A stretch of DNA of 64,000 bases from NCBI RefSeq assembly GCF_029223255.1, contig NZ_JARHUC010000003.1, positions 682,001-746,000 on the forward strand, in the 5' to 3' direction. The translations under genes and the position numbers were made by a program. This DNA is from Albimonas marina. GTDB taxonomy: Bacteria > Pseudomonadota > Alphaproteobacteria > Rhodobacterales > Rhodobacteraceae. The notes under the pieces are model-generated. The model did not search any database, was not told where the DNA came from, and was given only the letters and a program-made list of their open reading frames with translations. Shown here piece after piece: positions 1 to 7,468 of the stretch (positions are counted from its first letter, which is position 1; the number at the start of each line of letters is the position of its first letter).

Positions 1-2
1 AC

Positions 3-92
3 GTCGACCTCGACTTCGAGCGGATGCGCGTCGAGACGCCCGAGAACGTCGAGCCCGCCCACGACGGGATGGTCCTGACCTTTGCCGACTGA
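3..92 (+). CDS. C-terminal fragment, probable PhnP-like MBL-fold hydrolase
   Basis: The window opens inside a gene read left to right; 29 codons are visible before a TGA stop. The tail contains DLDFERMRVETPENVEPAHD followed by GMVLTFAD. From memory, this resembles the last strand of PhnP-like (COG1235) metallo-beta-lactamase-fold hydrolases, which end in a DLDY...PAYDG pattern. No catalytic residue lies inside the window, so the family call rests on tail resemblance only. The reading frame and stop are clear; the function is a guess. Confidence 0.45.
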   Translation, partial: VDLDFERMRVETPENVEPAHDGMVLTFAD

Positions 93-233
93 GGCGTCCG
101 CCCCGCGCCTCCCGCGCGCAGCAGACGCCCCCCGGCGCCCCTCCGACCCCTCCGCCCCCCGGCGCCGCGCCCCCGACACGGCTGCGCGCGCGGGGGGCGA
201 TTTCGTTCTCAAGCCCCCGCGAGTCCCCGCCTG

Positions 234-1178
234 ATGCTCGACATCCTGCTGATCGTCCTGCCCGTCTTCGTGATCGTGGGGCTGGGCTACGTCGCCTCCC
301 GCATCGGGCTCTTGAAGGACGCGGACATCGACGTGCTGCTGCGCTTCTGCACCGGCATCGCGATCCCGTGCCTGCTGTTCTCGGGCGTGGCGCGGCTGGA
401 CCTGGCGGACAACTTCAAGGCGGCGCCGCTGATCTCGTTCTACGGCGGCGGGCTGGTGGCCTTCGGCCTGGGCTACGTCGGCGCGCGCAAGATCTTCAAG
501 CGTCGCCCCGGAGAGGCCGTGGCCGTCGCCTTCTGCGCGCTGTTCTCCAACTCCCTCCTGCTCGGCATCCCGGTGACCGAGCGCGCCTACGGGACCGAGG
601 CGCTGTCGGCCAACTTTGCGATCCTCTCGATCCACGCGCCCTTCATCTACTTCGTGGGGATCGTGGCGATGGAGTTCGCGCGCGCCGACGGCCGCTCGGC
701 CGCCGCGACCGCGAAGGCGACGGCGCGGATGATGTTCCGCAACTCGCTGACCATCGGCATCGCCATCGGCCTGGCGGTGAACCTGACCGGCCTGCCGCTG
801 CCCGACCCGGTGTTCGAGGGCGTGCAGACGCTGGGCCGGGGCGGCATCCCCGTGGCGCTGTTCGCGCTGGGGGCGGCGATGACGCGCTACCGGCTGCAGG
901 ATGGGATCGGCGAGGCGGCCTTCGCGGCCGCCCTGTCGTTGCTGCTGCATCCGCTGATCACCTTCCTCGCCGGCCACTACGGCTTCGGGATCGAGGACCG
1001 GTTCCTGCGCTCGGCGGTGGTCACCGCCTCGATGCCGCCGGGGATCAACGCCTATCTCTTCGCGGTGATGTACCAGCGCGCGACCGGCGTCGCGGCCGCG
1101 ACGGTGCTGCTGGCGACGATGTTCTCGGTGGTGACCGCCTCCGGCTGGCTGGCGGTGCTGCACGTCGTGGCGCCGTAG
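234..1178 (+). CDS. AEC family transporter
   Basis: This 314-residue protein is almost entirely hydrophobic. It has about ten predicted membrane segments in two groups separated by a basic loop near residues 145-170, and it starts with a segment containing LPVFVIVGLGYVASRIGLL. That layout and length fit the auxin efflux carrier (AEC) family, inner-membrane secondary transporters of organic acids or similar solutes. The substrate cannot be read from the sequence. The 140 bases upstream are GC-rich and show no clear promoter. The alpha/beta hydrolase gene follows 61 bases later on the same strand, so the two could be cotranscribed. Confidence 0.85.
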   Translation: MLDILLIVLPVFVIVGLGYVASRIGLLKDADIDVLLRFCTGIAIPCLLFSGVARLDLADNFKAAPLISFYGGGLVAFGLGYVGARKIFKRRPGEAVAVAFCALFSNSLLLGIPVTERAYGTEALSANFAILSIHAPFIYFVGIVAMEFARADGRSAAATAKATARMMFRNSLTIGIAIGLAVNLTGLPLPDPVFEGVQTLGRGGIPVALFALGAAMTRYRLQDGIGEAAFAAALSLLLHPLITFLAGHYGFGIEDRFLRSAVVTASMPPGINAYLFAVMYQRATGVAAATVLLATMFSVVTASGWLAVLHVVAP

Positions 1179-1239
1179 GGCGGGGGGCGATGCCACGCGC
1201 GGGGGAAACCGGATCGGCTTGCGGCGCGTATGTCTCGAC

Positions 1240-2202
1240 ATGGCCCATGACCCGTCGACCCTCACCCGCCGCGCCGTCCTGCTGGGCGGAACCGCCGCCC
1301 TCGGCGCCCTCGCAGGAGGCTGCGCCGTGATCCCCTCGCCCTCGCGCATCGAGGCGCGCAATCCCCCCGCCGGGCAATTCGTCGAGGCGGCGGGGCTGCG
1401 CATCCACTACGTCGAGATGGGCCCGCCCGAGGCGCCGCCGGTGGTGCTGGTGCACGGGGCGACGGGCAACCTCAACGACATGACCTTCGACCTCGCCCCG
1501 CGCCTGGCCGGACGGCATCGCGTGATCGCCTTCGACCGCCCGGGGCTGGGCTGGTCGGAGCGGCCGGCGAAGGAGGGCTGGCGCCCCGCGGTGCAGGCCG
1601 CCGTGCTGCGCGAGGCCGCCGGCCGCCTGGGCGTCGAGGCGCCGGTGGTGCTGGGCCATTCCTGGGGCGGGGCGGTGGCCACGGCCTGGGCGCTGCAGGA
1701 TCCCGGGATCCGCGGGGCGGTGGTGGTCTCGGGCGCGACCATGCCCTGGTCGGACGGCGACGACTGGCTGACCTGGCTGAAGACCTCGGCCCCCGCCGCC
1801 TGGCTGGGGGCGACGATCTTCGGCCTGTGGGCGGAGCGGGACGGCGGCGCCTCGGCCGCCGCGCGGATCTTCCGGCCCCAGCCGGTGCCCGAAGGCTATC
1901 TCGCGCACCTGCAGCCCGAGCTGCTGCTGCGCCCGGAGACCTTCCGCCACAACACCGAGGACATCGAGCGGCTGGACGGGGAGCTCGCCGAGCTCTCGCG
2001 CCTCTATCCGGATCTGCAGCCGCCGCTGGAGATCGTGCACGGGCTGGCCGACCCGATCGTCTCGGCGCAGGTGCATTCCGAGGCGCTCGCGCAGATTGCG
2101 CCGCGGGCCCGCCTTGCACTCTTGCCGGGCGTGGGCCACATGCCCCATCATGACGATCCGCAGATCGTCGTCCGCAGAGTGGAAATACTTTCCGGAATAT
2201 AG
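1240..2202 (+). CDS. Exported alpha/beta hydrolase
   Basis: This 320-residue protein has an alpha/beta-hydrolase fold. The oxyanion strand VVLVHGATGN lies near residue 70, the nucleophile elbow GHSWGG places Ser141, and Asp271 (in GLADPI) and His300 (in GVGHMPH) complete the triad. The N-terminus has a twin-arginine-like TRRAVLLGG run and a hydrophobic stretch ending in AGGC, so it is probably exported and perhaps lipid-anchored at Cys28, although the lipobox is imperfect. I chose the ATG at 1240; an in-frame TTG at 1219 adds only seven residues before the signal peptide. The substrate is unknown. Confidence 0.85.
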   Translation: MAHDPSTLTRRAVLLGGTAALGALAGGCAVIPSPSRIEARNPPAGQFVEAAGLRIHYVEMGPPEAPPVVLVHGATGNLNDMTFDLAPRLAGRHRVIAFDRPGLGWSERPAKEGWRPAVQAAVLREAAGRLGVEAPVVLGHSWGGAVATAWALQDPGIRGAVVVSGATMPWSDGDDWLTWLKTSAPAAWLGATIFGLWAERDGGASAAARIFRPQPVPEGYLAHLQPELLLRPETFRHNTEDIERLDGELAELSRLYPDLQPPLEIVHGLADPIVSAQVHSEALAQIAPRARLALLPGVGHMPHHDDPQIVVRRVEILSGI

Positions 2203-2213
2203 CGGATATTCCA

Positions 2214-2242
2214 TGGAAAGTTTCGCACTGTAACGGTATACT
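2214..2242 (+). promoter_or_regulatory. Putative promoter of the HxlR gene
   Basis: A -10 hexamer TATACT lies at 2237-2242. A weak -35 (TGGAAA, 2214-2219) sits 17 bases upstream, in a locally AT-rich stretch. The -10 is embedded in GTAACGGTATA (2230-2240). Nearly the same 11 bases, in the same orientation relative to transcription, occur upstream of the leftward gene at 3704. The long leader to the start at 2350 is consistent with a regulated transcript. Confidence 0.4.
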
Positions 2243-2349
2243 GGGCGCAATCCGCGTGGATCCCAGACACCCACGCGCCCCTTTCGCAGGCCGCCGCCGG
2301 CGCAGGACGCCCGCCGCACCTGCACGACCAAAGCGTATCAGGAGGCGCC

Positions 2350-2709
2350 ATGTCCCCGGAGGACCTCCCTCACCCTCCTCTTGAACCGGGAGGCGACGCC
2401 GACGCGGCCCTGTCCCGCGCGGTCGAGGAGATCGGCGACCGCTGGTCGCTGCTCATCGTCTGGGCGGCGGCCGGAGGCACCAGCCGTTTCGACGACTTCC
2501 ACCGCGACCTCAGCGTCGCGCGGAACATCCTCTCGAACCGCCTCAGGCGCCTGACGGACCTTGGCATTCTCGAGAAACGCCCGGTGCGCGACGGCGCCCG
2601 GCGGATGGAATACGCGCTGACGCGCAAGGGCGCGGCGCTGCGCGACGTGCTCGACCGTCTCGTCCGCTGGGGCGAAGTCTGGACGGCGACGGCCGAGGTC
2701 GAGAAATAG
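2350..2709 (+). CDS. HxlR family transcriptional regulator
   Basis: This 119-residue protein is a single winged-helix domain of the HxlR/MarR-like family. It contains the conserved EEIGDRWSLLIV near residue 25, the recognition region NILSNRLRRLTDLGIL and the wing region RMEYALTRKG. HxlR proteins bind short palindromic operators as dimers, usually next to their own gene. The start has a purine-rich AGGAGGC just upstream, which supports it. A strong bidirectional hairpin terminator follows. The inducer and targets are unknown; the shared motif upstream of this gene and of the gene at 3704 suggests one possible target. Confidence 0.88.
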   Translation: MSPEDLPHPPLEPGGDADAALSRAVEEIGDRWSLLIVWAAAGGTSRFDDFHRDLSVARNILSNRLRRLTDLGILEKRPVRDGARRMEYALTRKGAALRDVLDRLVRWGEVWTATAEVEK

Positions 2710-2724
2710 GCTCCGCCCACGAAA

Positions 2725-2749
2725 AAGGCCGCGCCCGGGGCGCGGCCTT
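2725..2749. terminator. Bidirectional hairpin terminator
   Basis: Perfect 11-bp arms (2725-2735 and 2739-2749) enclose a 3-base loop between two converging genes. A run of As precedes the left arm and acts as a U-tract for leftward transcripts; the right side has only short Ts. Confidence 0.75.
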
Positions 2750-2780
2750 GGCTTGCGTGGGTCGGTCCCGGCCGGCCCGT

Positions 2781-3704
2781 TCAGCGCCACTGCGCGAGCA
2801 GCGTGCCCAGCGTCTCGAGCGAGGTCGCGGCCTTCGCCACCCGCTGGGAGGCCGGCCCGCAGACCGATTCCTTCACGATGTACCCGCGCGAGCACTGCAC
2901 CGCCGGCATCAGCTGGCCGATCTCGCGGTCGACCGCGGCCTTCCAGTCGCTGAAGCGCCCCGCGCTCTGCAGGCGCGCCACCGTCTTCTCGATGTCGGCG
3001 CAGCCCGCGCCCTGGCCGCGCAGCGCCTCGGCCAGCAGGCCGCGCTGGGTCTGGGCCTGGCACAGCTTCCACAGCACGTCGGCATGGATCTGCGGGAACA
3101 TGCGCAGGATCGTGCGGTAGCGCGGGCCGATGTTGTCGAACCCGTTCGCCACGCCCTCGGGCGGCCAGAACTGGTAGCTCGCCAGGAACACGTCCGGGTC
3201 GATCTCCGAACCCGCGCGCTTGGGCGGATCCTGGTAGAGGGCCGGTTGCTCGGGCGTCTCGATCCCTTCGCGCAGGAAGGCGAGCACGCGGGCCTGCTCG
3301 CGCAAGGGCTTGCCCTCGGGGTCCAGCGGCAGCACGGCCATCTGCATCCCCAGCGCCGAGGGGGTCATGCGCACGAAGACGGGGCGGCCGGGAAAGTTCA
3401 GCAGCGCCTCGAGTCCGCCTTCTTTCCAGCCGCCGCCGATGTCGGCCTCGACCCCGTTCGAATCGTGGAACTTGCCGGCGGGCTTGCGGCCGACGTCGGT
3501 GATCTCGACCTGCATGCCGCGGGCGGGGCCGATGCCCACGTAGCGGCCCTGGAGATCGCGGACGGGCGAGTCGTCGGCCCGCACGGGCGCGGCGAAAAGC
3601 AGCGCGGCCGCCAGCGCCGCCGTCGCGAGCGCCGCGAACAGGGCCGCGCGCAGGCCGAACGGGTCGCCGGAACGGGACAGGGGACGAAGAACGATCGACG
3701 ACAT
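2781..3704 (-). CDS. Exported protein of unknown function
   Basis: This is a 307-residue protein. The N-terminal 45 residues form a long, probably cleaved signal sequence (alanine-rich core ending APVRADD). The mature part begins with a small beta-type region (LQGRYVGIGPARGMQVEITD) and continues into an alpha-helical C-terminal half with several cysteines (CQAQTQRG, GAGCADI, AVQCSRGY, ESVCGP). I do not recognise the family. The ATG at 3704 was chosen because the open frame extends far upstream with no signal-like sequence, and the hydrophobic leader begins about 20 residues after this Met. The divergent LysR gene lies 105 bases away. Confidence 0.7.
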   Translation of the reverse strand: MSSIVLRPLSRSGDPFGLRAALFAALATAALAAALLFAAPVRADDSPVRDLQGRYVGIGPARGMQVEITDVGRKPAGKFHDSNGVEADIGGGWKEGGLEALLNFPGRPVFVRMTPSALGMQMAVLPLDPEGKPLREQARVLAFLREGIETPEQPALYQDPPKRAGSEIDPDVFLASYQFWPPEGVANGFDNIGPRYRTILRMFPQIHADVLWKLCQAQTQRGLLAEALRGQGAGCADIEKTVARLQSAGRFSDWKAAVDREIGQLMPAVQCSRGYIVKESVCGPASQRVAKAATSLETLGTLLAQWR

Positions 3705-3737
3705 GAAGGGCTCCGGCTGTTTCGGTCGCGTTCTGGC

Positions 3738-3748
3738 TATACCGTAAC
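3738..3748 (-). promoter_or_regulatory. GTTACGGTATA motif upstream of the exported protein
   Basis: On the minus strand this reads GTTACGGTATA, 34 bases upstream of the start at 3704. It matches GTAACGGTATA upstream of the HxlR gene at 10 of 11 bases. The TATA portion could be a -10 element. A role as a shared operator is inferred only from the repetition. Confidence 0.35.
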
Positions 3749-3749
3749 T

Positions 3750-3779
3750 TTGACCGCCGCGAGGCGGCAGGGGTATATC
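3750..3779 (+). promoter_or_regulatory. Sigma-70-type promoter of the LysR gene
   Basis: TTGACC (3750-3755) and TATATC (3774-3779) are separated by 18 bases. An inverted repeat (GCCGC...GCGGC) lies in the spacer, a usual place for LysR autoregulation. The start codon follows at 3810. Confidence 0.6.
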
Positions 3780-3809
3780 GACCCCGAATCGTCTTTCGGG
3801 GGACCGTGA

Positions 3810-4700
3810 ATGGACTGGGACAAGCTGCGCATCTTCCACGCCGTGGCCGACGCGGGCAGCCTGACGCATGCGGGCGAGAGCCTGCACCTCAGCCAGTCCG
3901 CCGTCAGCCGCCAGATCCGCGCGCTGGAGGACGAGGTGGGCGCGACCCTCTTCCACCGTCACGCCCGCGGCCTGCTGCTGACCGAGCAGGGGGAGCTGCT
4001 GTTCGCGGCCACCCGCGAGATGACCCGGATGCTCGACACCGCCAGCGCCCGCATCAAGGACGCCAAGGACGACGTCTACGGGGAGCTGCGCGTCACCTCG
4101 ACCATCGGCTTCGGCACCATGTGGCTGACGCCGCGGCTGCCCAACCTGTTCGACATCTACCCCGATCTCTCGGTCGACCTGATCCTGACCGAGACGGTGA
4201 TGGACCTGCCGATGCGCGAGGCCGACGTCGCCATCCGCATGAAGGAGCCGTTCCAGGCCGACCTGATCCGGCGCAAGCTGTTCGACGTGACGATCCGCTT
4301 CTTCGCCTCGAAGAGCTATGTCGAGAAGCACGGCGCGCCGGAGACGGCGGCCGACTTCGCCAACCACCGCATCGTCGGCCACAGCCCCGGCTATCCGCAG
4401 ATCCAGGCGGGCGAGGCGTTCCTCGCGCCCATCTACGCGGGCGCGCACCGGGCGCGGGCGACGGTGAACAACTACTTCGGCCTCTACACCGCGGCGATCA
4501 GCGGGCTGGGGATCTGCGCGCTGCCCGACTACCTGGCGCGCGACGTGCCCGACCTGGTGAACGTGGCGCCGAGCCTGTCGTCCGACCCCACCACCGTCTA
4601 TTTCGTCTACCCGACCGAGCTTCGCCGCTCGAAGCGGGTGGCGGTGTTCCGGGACTTCGTCCTGGACGAGCTGGAGAAGGACGGCTTGCTCACAGGTTGA
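3810..4700 (+). CDS. LysR family transcriptional regulator
   Basis: This 296-residue protein has the standard LysR layout. The N-terminal winged helix (residues 1-60) contains FHAVADAGSLTHAGESLHLS and SQSAVSRQIRALEDEVGATL. A linker helix follows, and then a periplasmic-binding-protein-like effector domain (from about residue 90) with GFGTMWLTPRLP and ALPDYLARD. A good promoter lies directly upstream. The divergent neighbour at 2781-3704 is the natural candidate target by position, but nothing in the sequence identifies the effector. Confidence 0.92.
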   Translation: MDWDKLRIFHAVADAGSLTHAGESLHLSQSAVSRQIRALEDEVGATLFHRHARGLLLTEQGELLFAATREMTRMLDTASARIKDAKDDVYGELRVTSTIGFGTMWLTPRLPNLFDIYPDLSVDLILTETVMDLPMREADVAIRMKEPFQADLIRRKLFDVTIRFFASKSYVEKHGAPETAADFANHRIVGHSPGYPQIQAGEAFLAPIYAGAHRARATVNNYFGLYTAAISGLGICALPDYLARDVPDLVNVAPSLSSDPTTVYFVYPTELRRSKRVAVFRDFVLDELEKDGLLTG

Positions 4701-4778
4701 GCGATCTCCGTTGTTGCGGAAAAGCCATGCGCTGAGCGCAAACCGGCGTTGAATTGGTTTTTCCCGCGATTGTTGCGC

Positions 4779-4807
4779 TTGCTAAGCCCGAAGGCCGGGC
4801 CTATATC
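4779..4807 (+). promoter_or_regulatory. Putative promoter of the small RNA
   Basis: TTGCTA (4779-4784) and TATATC (4802-4807) are exactly 17 bases apart in an intergenic region with no following start codon. Transcription would begin near 4813-4815 and run into a perfect terminator at 4877-4903. Confidence 0.5.
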
Positions 4808-4813
4808 GCGCCT

Positions 4814-4903
4814 TGTAGCCGACGCCCCGCGACACTGTTGCACTCCGGCGACGGCTGCACCTCCCTGTTGGACTTGGCCGGACGTTCGCGTCCGGCTTTT
4901 TTT
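4814..4903 (+). ncRNA. Candidate small RNA, about 90 nt, two hairpins with a CCUCCC linker
   Basis: The 349-base gap between the LysR gene and msrP holds a promoter-like pair, then a 9-bp stem with one mismatch (4818-4826 with 4847-4855, 20-base loop), then a single-stranded linker with CACCTCCC (4858-4865), then a perfect terminator hairpin with a UUCG loop. No reading frame with a ribosome site is present. The anti-Shine-Dalgarno-like CCUCCC recalls the CcsR/cuckoo class of alphaproteobacterial small RNAs, where such motifs bind targets. I cannot assign it to a known family. It could also be a long terminator region. Confidence 0.5.
4877..4903 (+). terminator. Rho-independent terminator, UUCG tetraloop
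   Basis: Perfect 8-bp arms (4877-4884 and 4889-4896) enclose TTCG and are followed by seven Ts. Confidence 0.88.
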
Positions 4904-5049
4904 CTGTCCGGACGGCGGAACCCCCTGAACCCAAACGAAAAGGCGAGACGCTCGCGCGCCTCGCCCTGGGATTGGAAACCGTAGCCGGTTTGCAACTTAC
5001 GTTGCGGCATGCGCCCGGCGGAAGGCCCGCCGCGGCGCCGCGAGGGGAC

Positions 5050-6024
5050 TCAGAACCAGAGGCCGCGCTGGGTCAGGTCCATGTCCTTGTAGAGGCCGGC
5101 CACCTCCTCGCCGTAGCCGTTGTAGATCACCGTCGGCGCCTCGTCCCCGGTGCCCAGCACCCGCTCCTGCGCCTGCGACCAGCGGGGGTGCGAGAACTCG
5201 GGGTTCACGTTCGCCCAGAACCCGTATTCCGAGCCCTGCAGCTCCTGCCAGAAGCCCATCGGCTTCTCGTCGGTGAAGGAGATGCGGGCGATGGATTTGG
5301 CCGACTTGAACCCGTACTTCCACGGCAGGTGCAGGCGGATCGGCGCGCCGAACTGCTTGGGCAGCACCTTGCCGTAGGCGCCGGTGACCATGAAGGGCAG
5401 GGGGTTCAGCGCCTCCTCGATCGTCACGCCCTCGACATAGGGCCAGGGATACCAGGACTGGCGGATGCCGGGCATCGTGTCCTTGTCGACCAGCGTCTCG
5501 AAGCGGACGTATTTGGCGTCCGAGGTCGGCTCGGCCCATTTCACCAGGTCCGCCAGCGGGAAGCCGATCCAGGGGACCACCATCGACCAGGCCTCGACGC
5601 AGCGGTGGCGGTAGACCCGCTCCTGCACCGGCATCTTGGCCAGCAGATCCTCGAGCCCGACCTGGCCGGCCTTGGCGCACATCCCCTCGATCGAGATCGT
5701 CCAGGGATCGGTGGGCAGGGCCTGGGCGGCGTCGGCGATGCCCTTGTGGGTGCCGAACTCGTAGAAGTTGTTGTAGCTGCCGTTCACCGCCTCGGGCGTG
5801 ATCGCGCGGCCGGCGTCGGCATAGGCGGGATCGGTCGGGGGGGCGGGCGTCCAGGCCTCGCCCGCCGTGCGGGCCCGGGCGGCGCCGGGCAGGGCGATCC
5901 CCGAGGCCGCCGCCGCGCCCGCGAAGCCGAGGCCGGCCAGCACCGAGCGGCGGTTCAGGAACACGCGCTCCGGGGTGACCTCTCGCTCCGGGATGCGCCA
6001 GGAGGGGCGACGGTGGAAGATCAT
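5050..6024 (-). CDS. msrP: Protein-methionine-sulfoxide reductase catalytic subunit MsrP
   Basis: This 324-residue molybdopterin enzyme is MsrP (YedY), which repairs methionine sulfoxide in periplasmic proteins. A Tat signal (NRRSVLAGLGFAGAAAASG, residues 24-42) leads the chain. The sulfite-oxidase fold includes NGSYNNFYEFGTHK, and the Mo-ligand cysteine is Cys142 in YRHRCVEAWSMVVPW. The ATG at 6024 has AAGGACCGCAG upstream and a good promoter. Its usual membrane partner MsrQ, normally the adjacent gene, is absent on both sides. Either msrQ is elsewhere or another quinol donor is used. Confidence 0.93.
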   Translation of the reverse strand: MIFHRRPSWRIPEREVTPERVFLNRRSVLAGLGFAGAAAASGIALPGAARARTAGEAWTPAPPTDPAYADAGRAITPEAVNGSYNNFYEFGTHKGIADAAQALPTDPWTISIEGMCAKAGQVGLEDLLAKMPVQERVYRHRCVEAWSMVVPWIGFPLADLVKWAEPTSDAKYVRFETLVDKDTMPGIRQSWYPWPYVEGVTIEEALNPLPFMVTGAYGKVLPKQFGAPIRLHLPWKYGFKSAKSIARISFTDEKPMGFWQELQGSEYGFWANVNPEFSHPRWSQAQERVLGTGDEAPTVIYNGYGEEVAGLYKDMDLTQRGLWF

Positions 6025-6068
6025 CTGCGGTCCTTTCGGCTGACGTCGCGAGGGGCGGACGTTGCGAA

Positions 6069-6098
6069 AGGATAGGGTTGCGGCCGGGTCCGGTCCAA
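6069..6098 (-). promoter_or_regulatory. Putative msrP promoter
   Basis: On the minus strand, TTGGAC (6093-6098) and TATCCT (6069-6074) are separated by 18 bases, 45 bases upstream of the msrP start. Confidence 0.5.
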
Positions 6099-6259
6099 TC
6101 ACGAGGCGTGGAAAGGCCGAGAGGGAATGTTTCAGGGCCAAGGGGCGTAGCGGGGAGGAAGGGGCGGAGGCGCCCTGCGGGCGGGCTTGGGCCTCTGGGG
6201 TCTGGCGCGCCTTCGTTTGCGAAGGGCGGGAGCCTCCGGCGGGCTCCTGACTCACCAAA

Positions 6260-6437
6260 GAACAGGGCCGCGCCTGTCCTTCGGATCCGTCTCTCGCTGA
6301 AGATGCCTGAGCGACTCGTCGGGAGGGGACAAGGACAAGCCCCGCTTGCGCGGGGTCGCTTCGCGATCCCTGACCCCTCCCGCCGAGTCGCTCTTTACGG
6401 CATCAGCGAGAGACGGCTCCGAAGAACAGGCGCTTCG
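6260..6437 (+). repeat. Large palindromic repeat, copy 1
   Basis: Two arms of about 65 bases are inverted copies of each other (GAACAGG...CTCTCGCTGA...GAGCGACTCG...GGGAGGGG on the left) around a central GC hairpin (CCCCGC-ttgc-GCGGGG). The same element recurs inverted at 45917-46095 and directly at 52006-52180. It occupies most of the 500-base gap between serB and msrP, both read leftward. The rest of the gap (6099-6259) is GC-rich and shows no gene. Long open frames through it are chance GC-rich frames that recur because the repeat recurs. It is probably a non-autonomous mobile or structural repeat. Confidence 0.85.
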
Positions 6438-6524
6438 AGCGGGCCGCAGGCCGCGCGCCGGGGCGCCTGGAGAGGCGGGCGGCGCGCGGGAGTGGGCGAC
6501 GCGAGGAGTGGGCGATGCGGGGGG

Positions 6525-7379
6525 TCAGGCGGCGTAGTCGGCCTCGGGGATGCCCTGCAGGGCCAGCAGCGCGGTGAGGTCGGAGACGGCGAGCACCGCG
6601 TCGGCCTTCGCGGCGAGCGCGGGCTTGGCGTGGTAGGCGACGCCCAGGCCCGCGGCCTCGACCATGGCGAGGTCGTTGGCGCCGTCGCCCACCGCGATCG
6701 CGGCCTCGAGGCCGATGCCGTGCTCGGCGCACAGCCGCTCGAGCGCGTCGAGCTTGGCCTGGCGGCCCAGGATCGGCTCGCCCGGCTCGCCCGTCAGGCG
6801 CCCGCCGTCCTCGAGCAGGGTGTTGGCCTGGGCGAAGCGGAAGCCCGCGGCCTCGGCCACCCGGTCGGCGAAATAGGTGAAGCCGCCCGAGACCAGCGCC
6901 GTGACCGCGCCGCGGGCGTTCATCGTCTGCACCAGCGCGCGGGCGCCGGGGTTGAGGGAGACGCGCTCGGTCCACACCGTCTCCAGCGCCTCGACCGGCA
7001 GGCCGCGCAGCAGGCCGACGCGGGCGCGCAGCGCGCCCTCGAAGTCGAGCTCGCCCTGCATCGCGCGCTCGGTGATCTCGGCGACCCGGGCGCCGACGCC
7101 GGCGACGTCGGCGATCTCGTCGATGCACTCCACCGGGATGATCGTGCTGTCCATGTCCGCGATCAGCAGGCGCTTGGCCCGGCCCGCCTTCGCCACCAGG
7201 TTCACGTCGACCGAGCCGCCCAGCGCCGCGTGAAGCTCGGCCGCCATGCCGGCGGTGCCGTCGATGTCGGCCGAGCGCGGGCCCAGCCGGCGCGGGGTCG
7301 CGCCGCAGATCTTCTCGGCCTCGGCCAGGAAGTCGTCGGGGACGCCTGCCTGCGCGGTCAGCACAACCACGTGGGTCAT
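6525..7379 (-). CDS. serB: Phosphoserine phosphatase SerB
   Basis: This 284-residue HAD-family phosphatase catalyses the last step of serine synthesis. Motif I is DMDST, with Asp75 as nucleophile and Asp77 as acid/base; motif II is SGGFTYF (164-170); the conserved lysine of motif III is Lys209; motif IV is GDGAND (231-236). Residues 1-65 form a small N-terminal domain typical of longer SerB proteins. CAGGAG stands 7 bases before the ATG. Upstream on the same strand is DAHP synthase, separated by a terminator hairpin. Confidence 0.95.
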   Translation of the reverse strand: MTHVVVLTAQAGVPDDFLAEAEKICGATPRRLGPRSADIDGTAGMAAELHAALGGSVDVNLVAKAGRAKRLLIADMDSTIIPVECIDEIADVAGVGARVAEITERAMQGELDFEGALRARVGLLRGLPVEALETVWTERVSLNPGARALVQTMNARGAVTALVSGGFTYFADRVAEAAGFRFAQANTLLEDGGRLTGEPGEPILGRQAKLDALERLCAEHGIGLEAAIAVGDGANDLAMVEAAGLGVAYHAKPALAAKADAVLAVSDLTALLALQGIPEADYAA

Positions 7380-7400
7380 TCGCAGCTCCTGAACGGAAAC

Positions 7401-7430
7401 GCCCGGACGGCCGCGAGGCTCCGTCCGGGC
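7401..7430 (-). terminator. Hairpin terminator of the DAHP synthase gene
   Basis: Perfect 10-bp arms (7401-7410 and 7421-7430) with a 10-base loop are followed on the minus strand by GTTTCCGTT. It separates the synthase from serB. Confidence 0.65.
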
Positions 7431-7468
7431 GAAAGGGCAGGGGGCGCGCAGGCGCCCCCGCGCAGGTC

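Noticed and set aside
2338-3072. Minus-strand frame antisense to the HxlR gene
   Set aside because: The HxlR domain is unmistakable on the plus strand; the antisense product is a low-complexity shadow.
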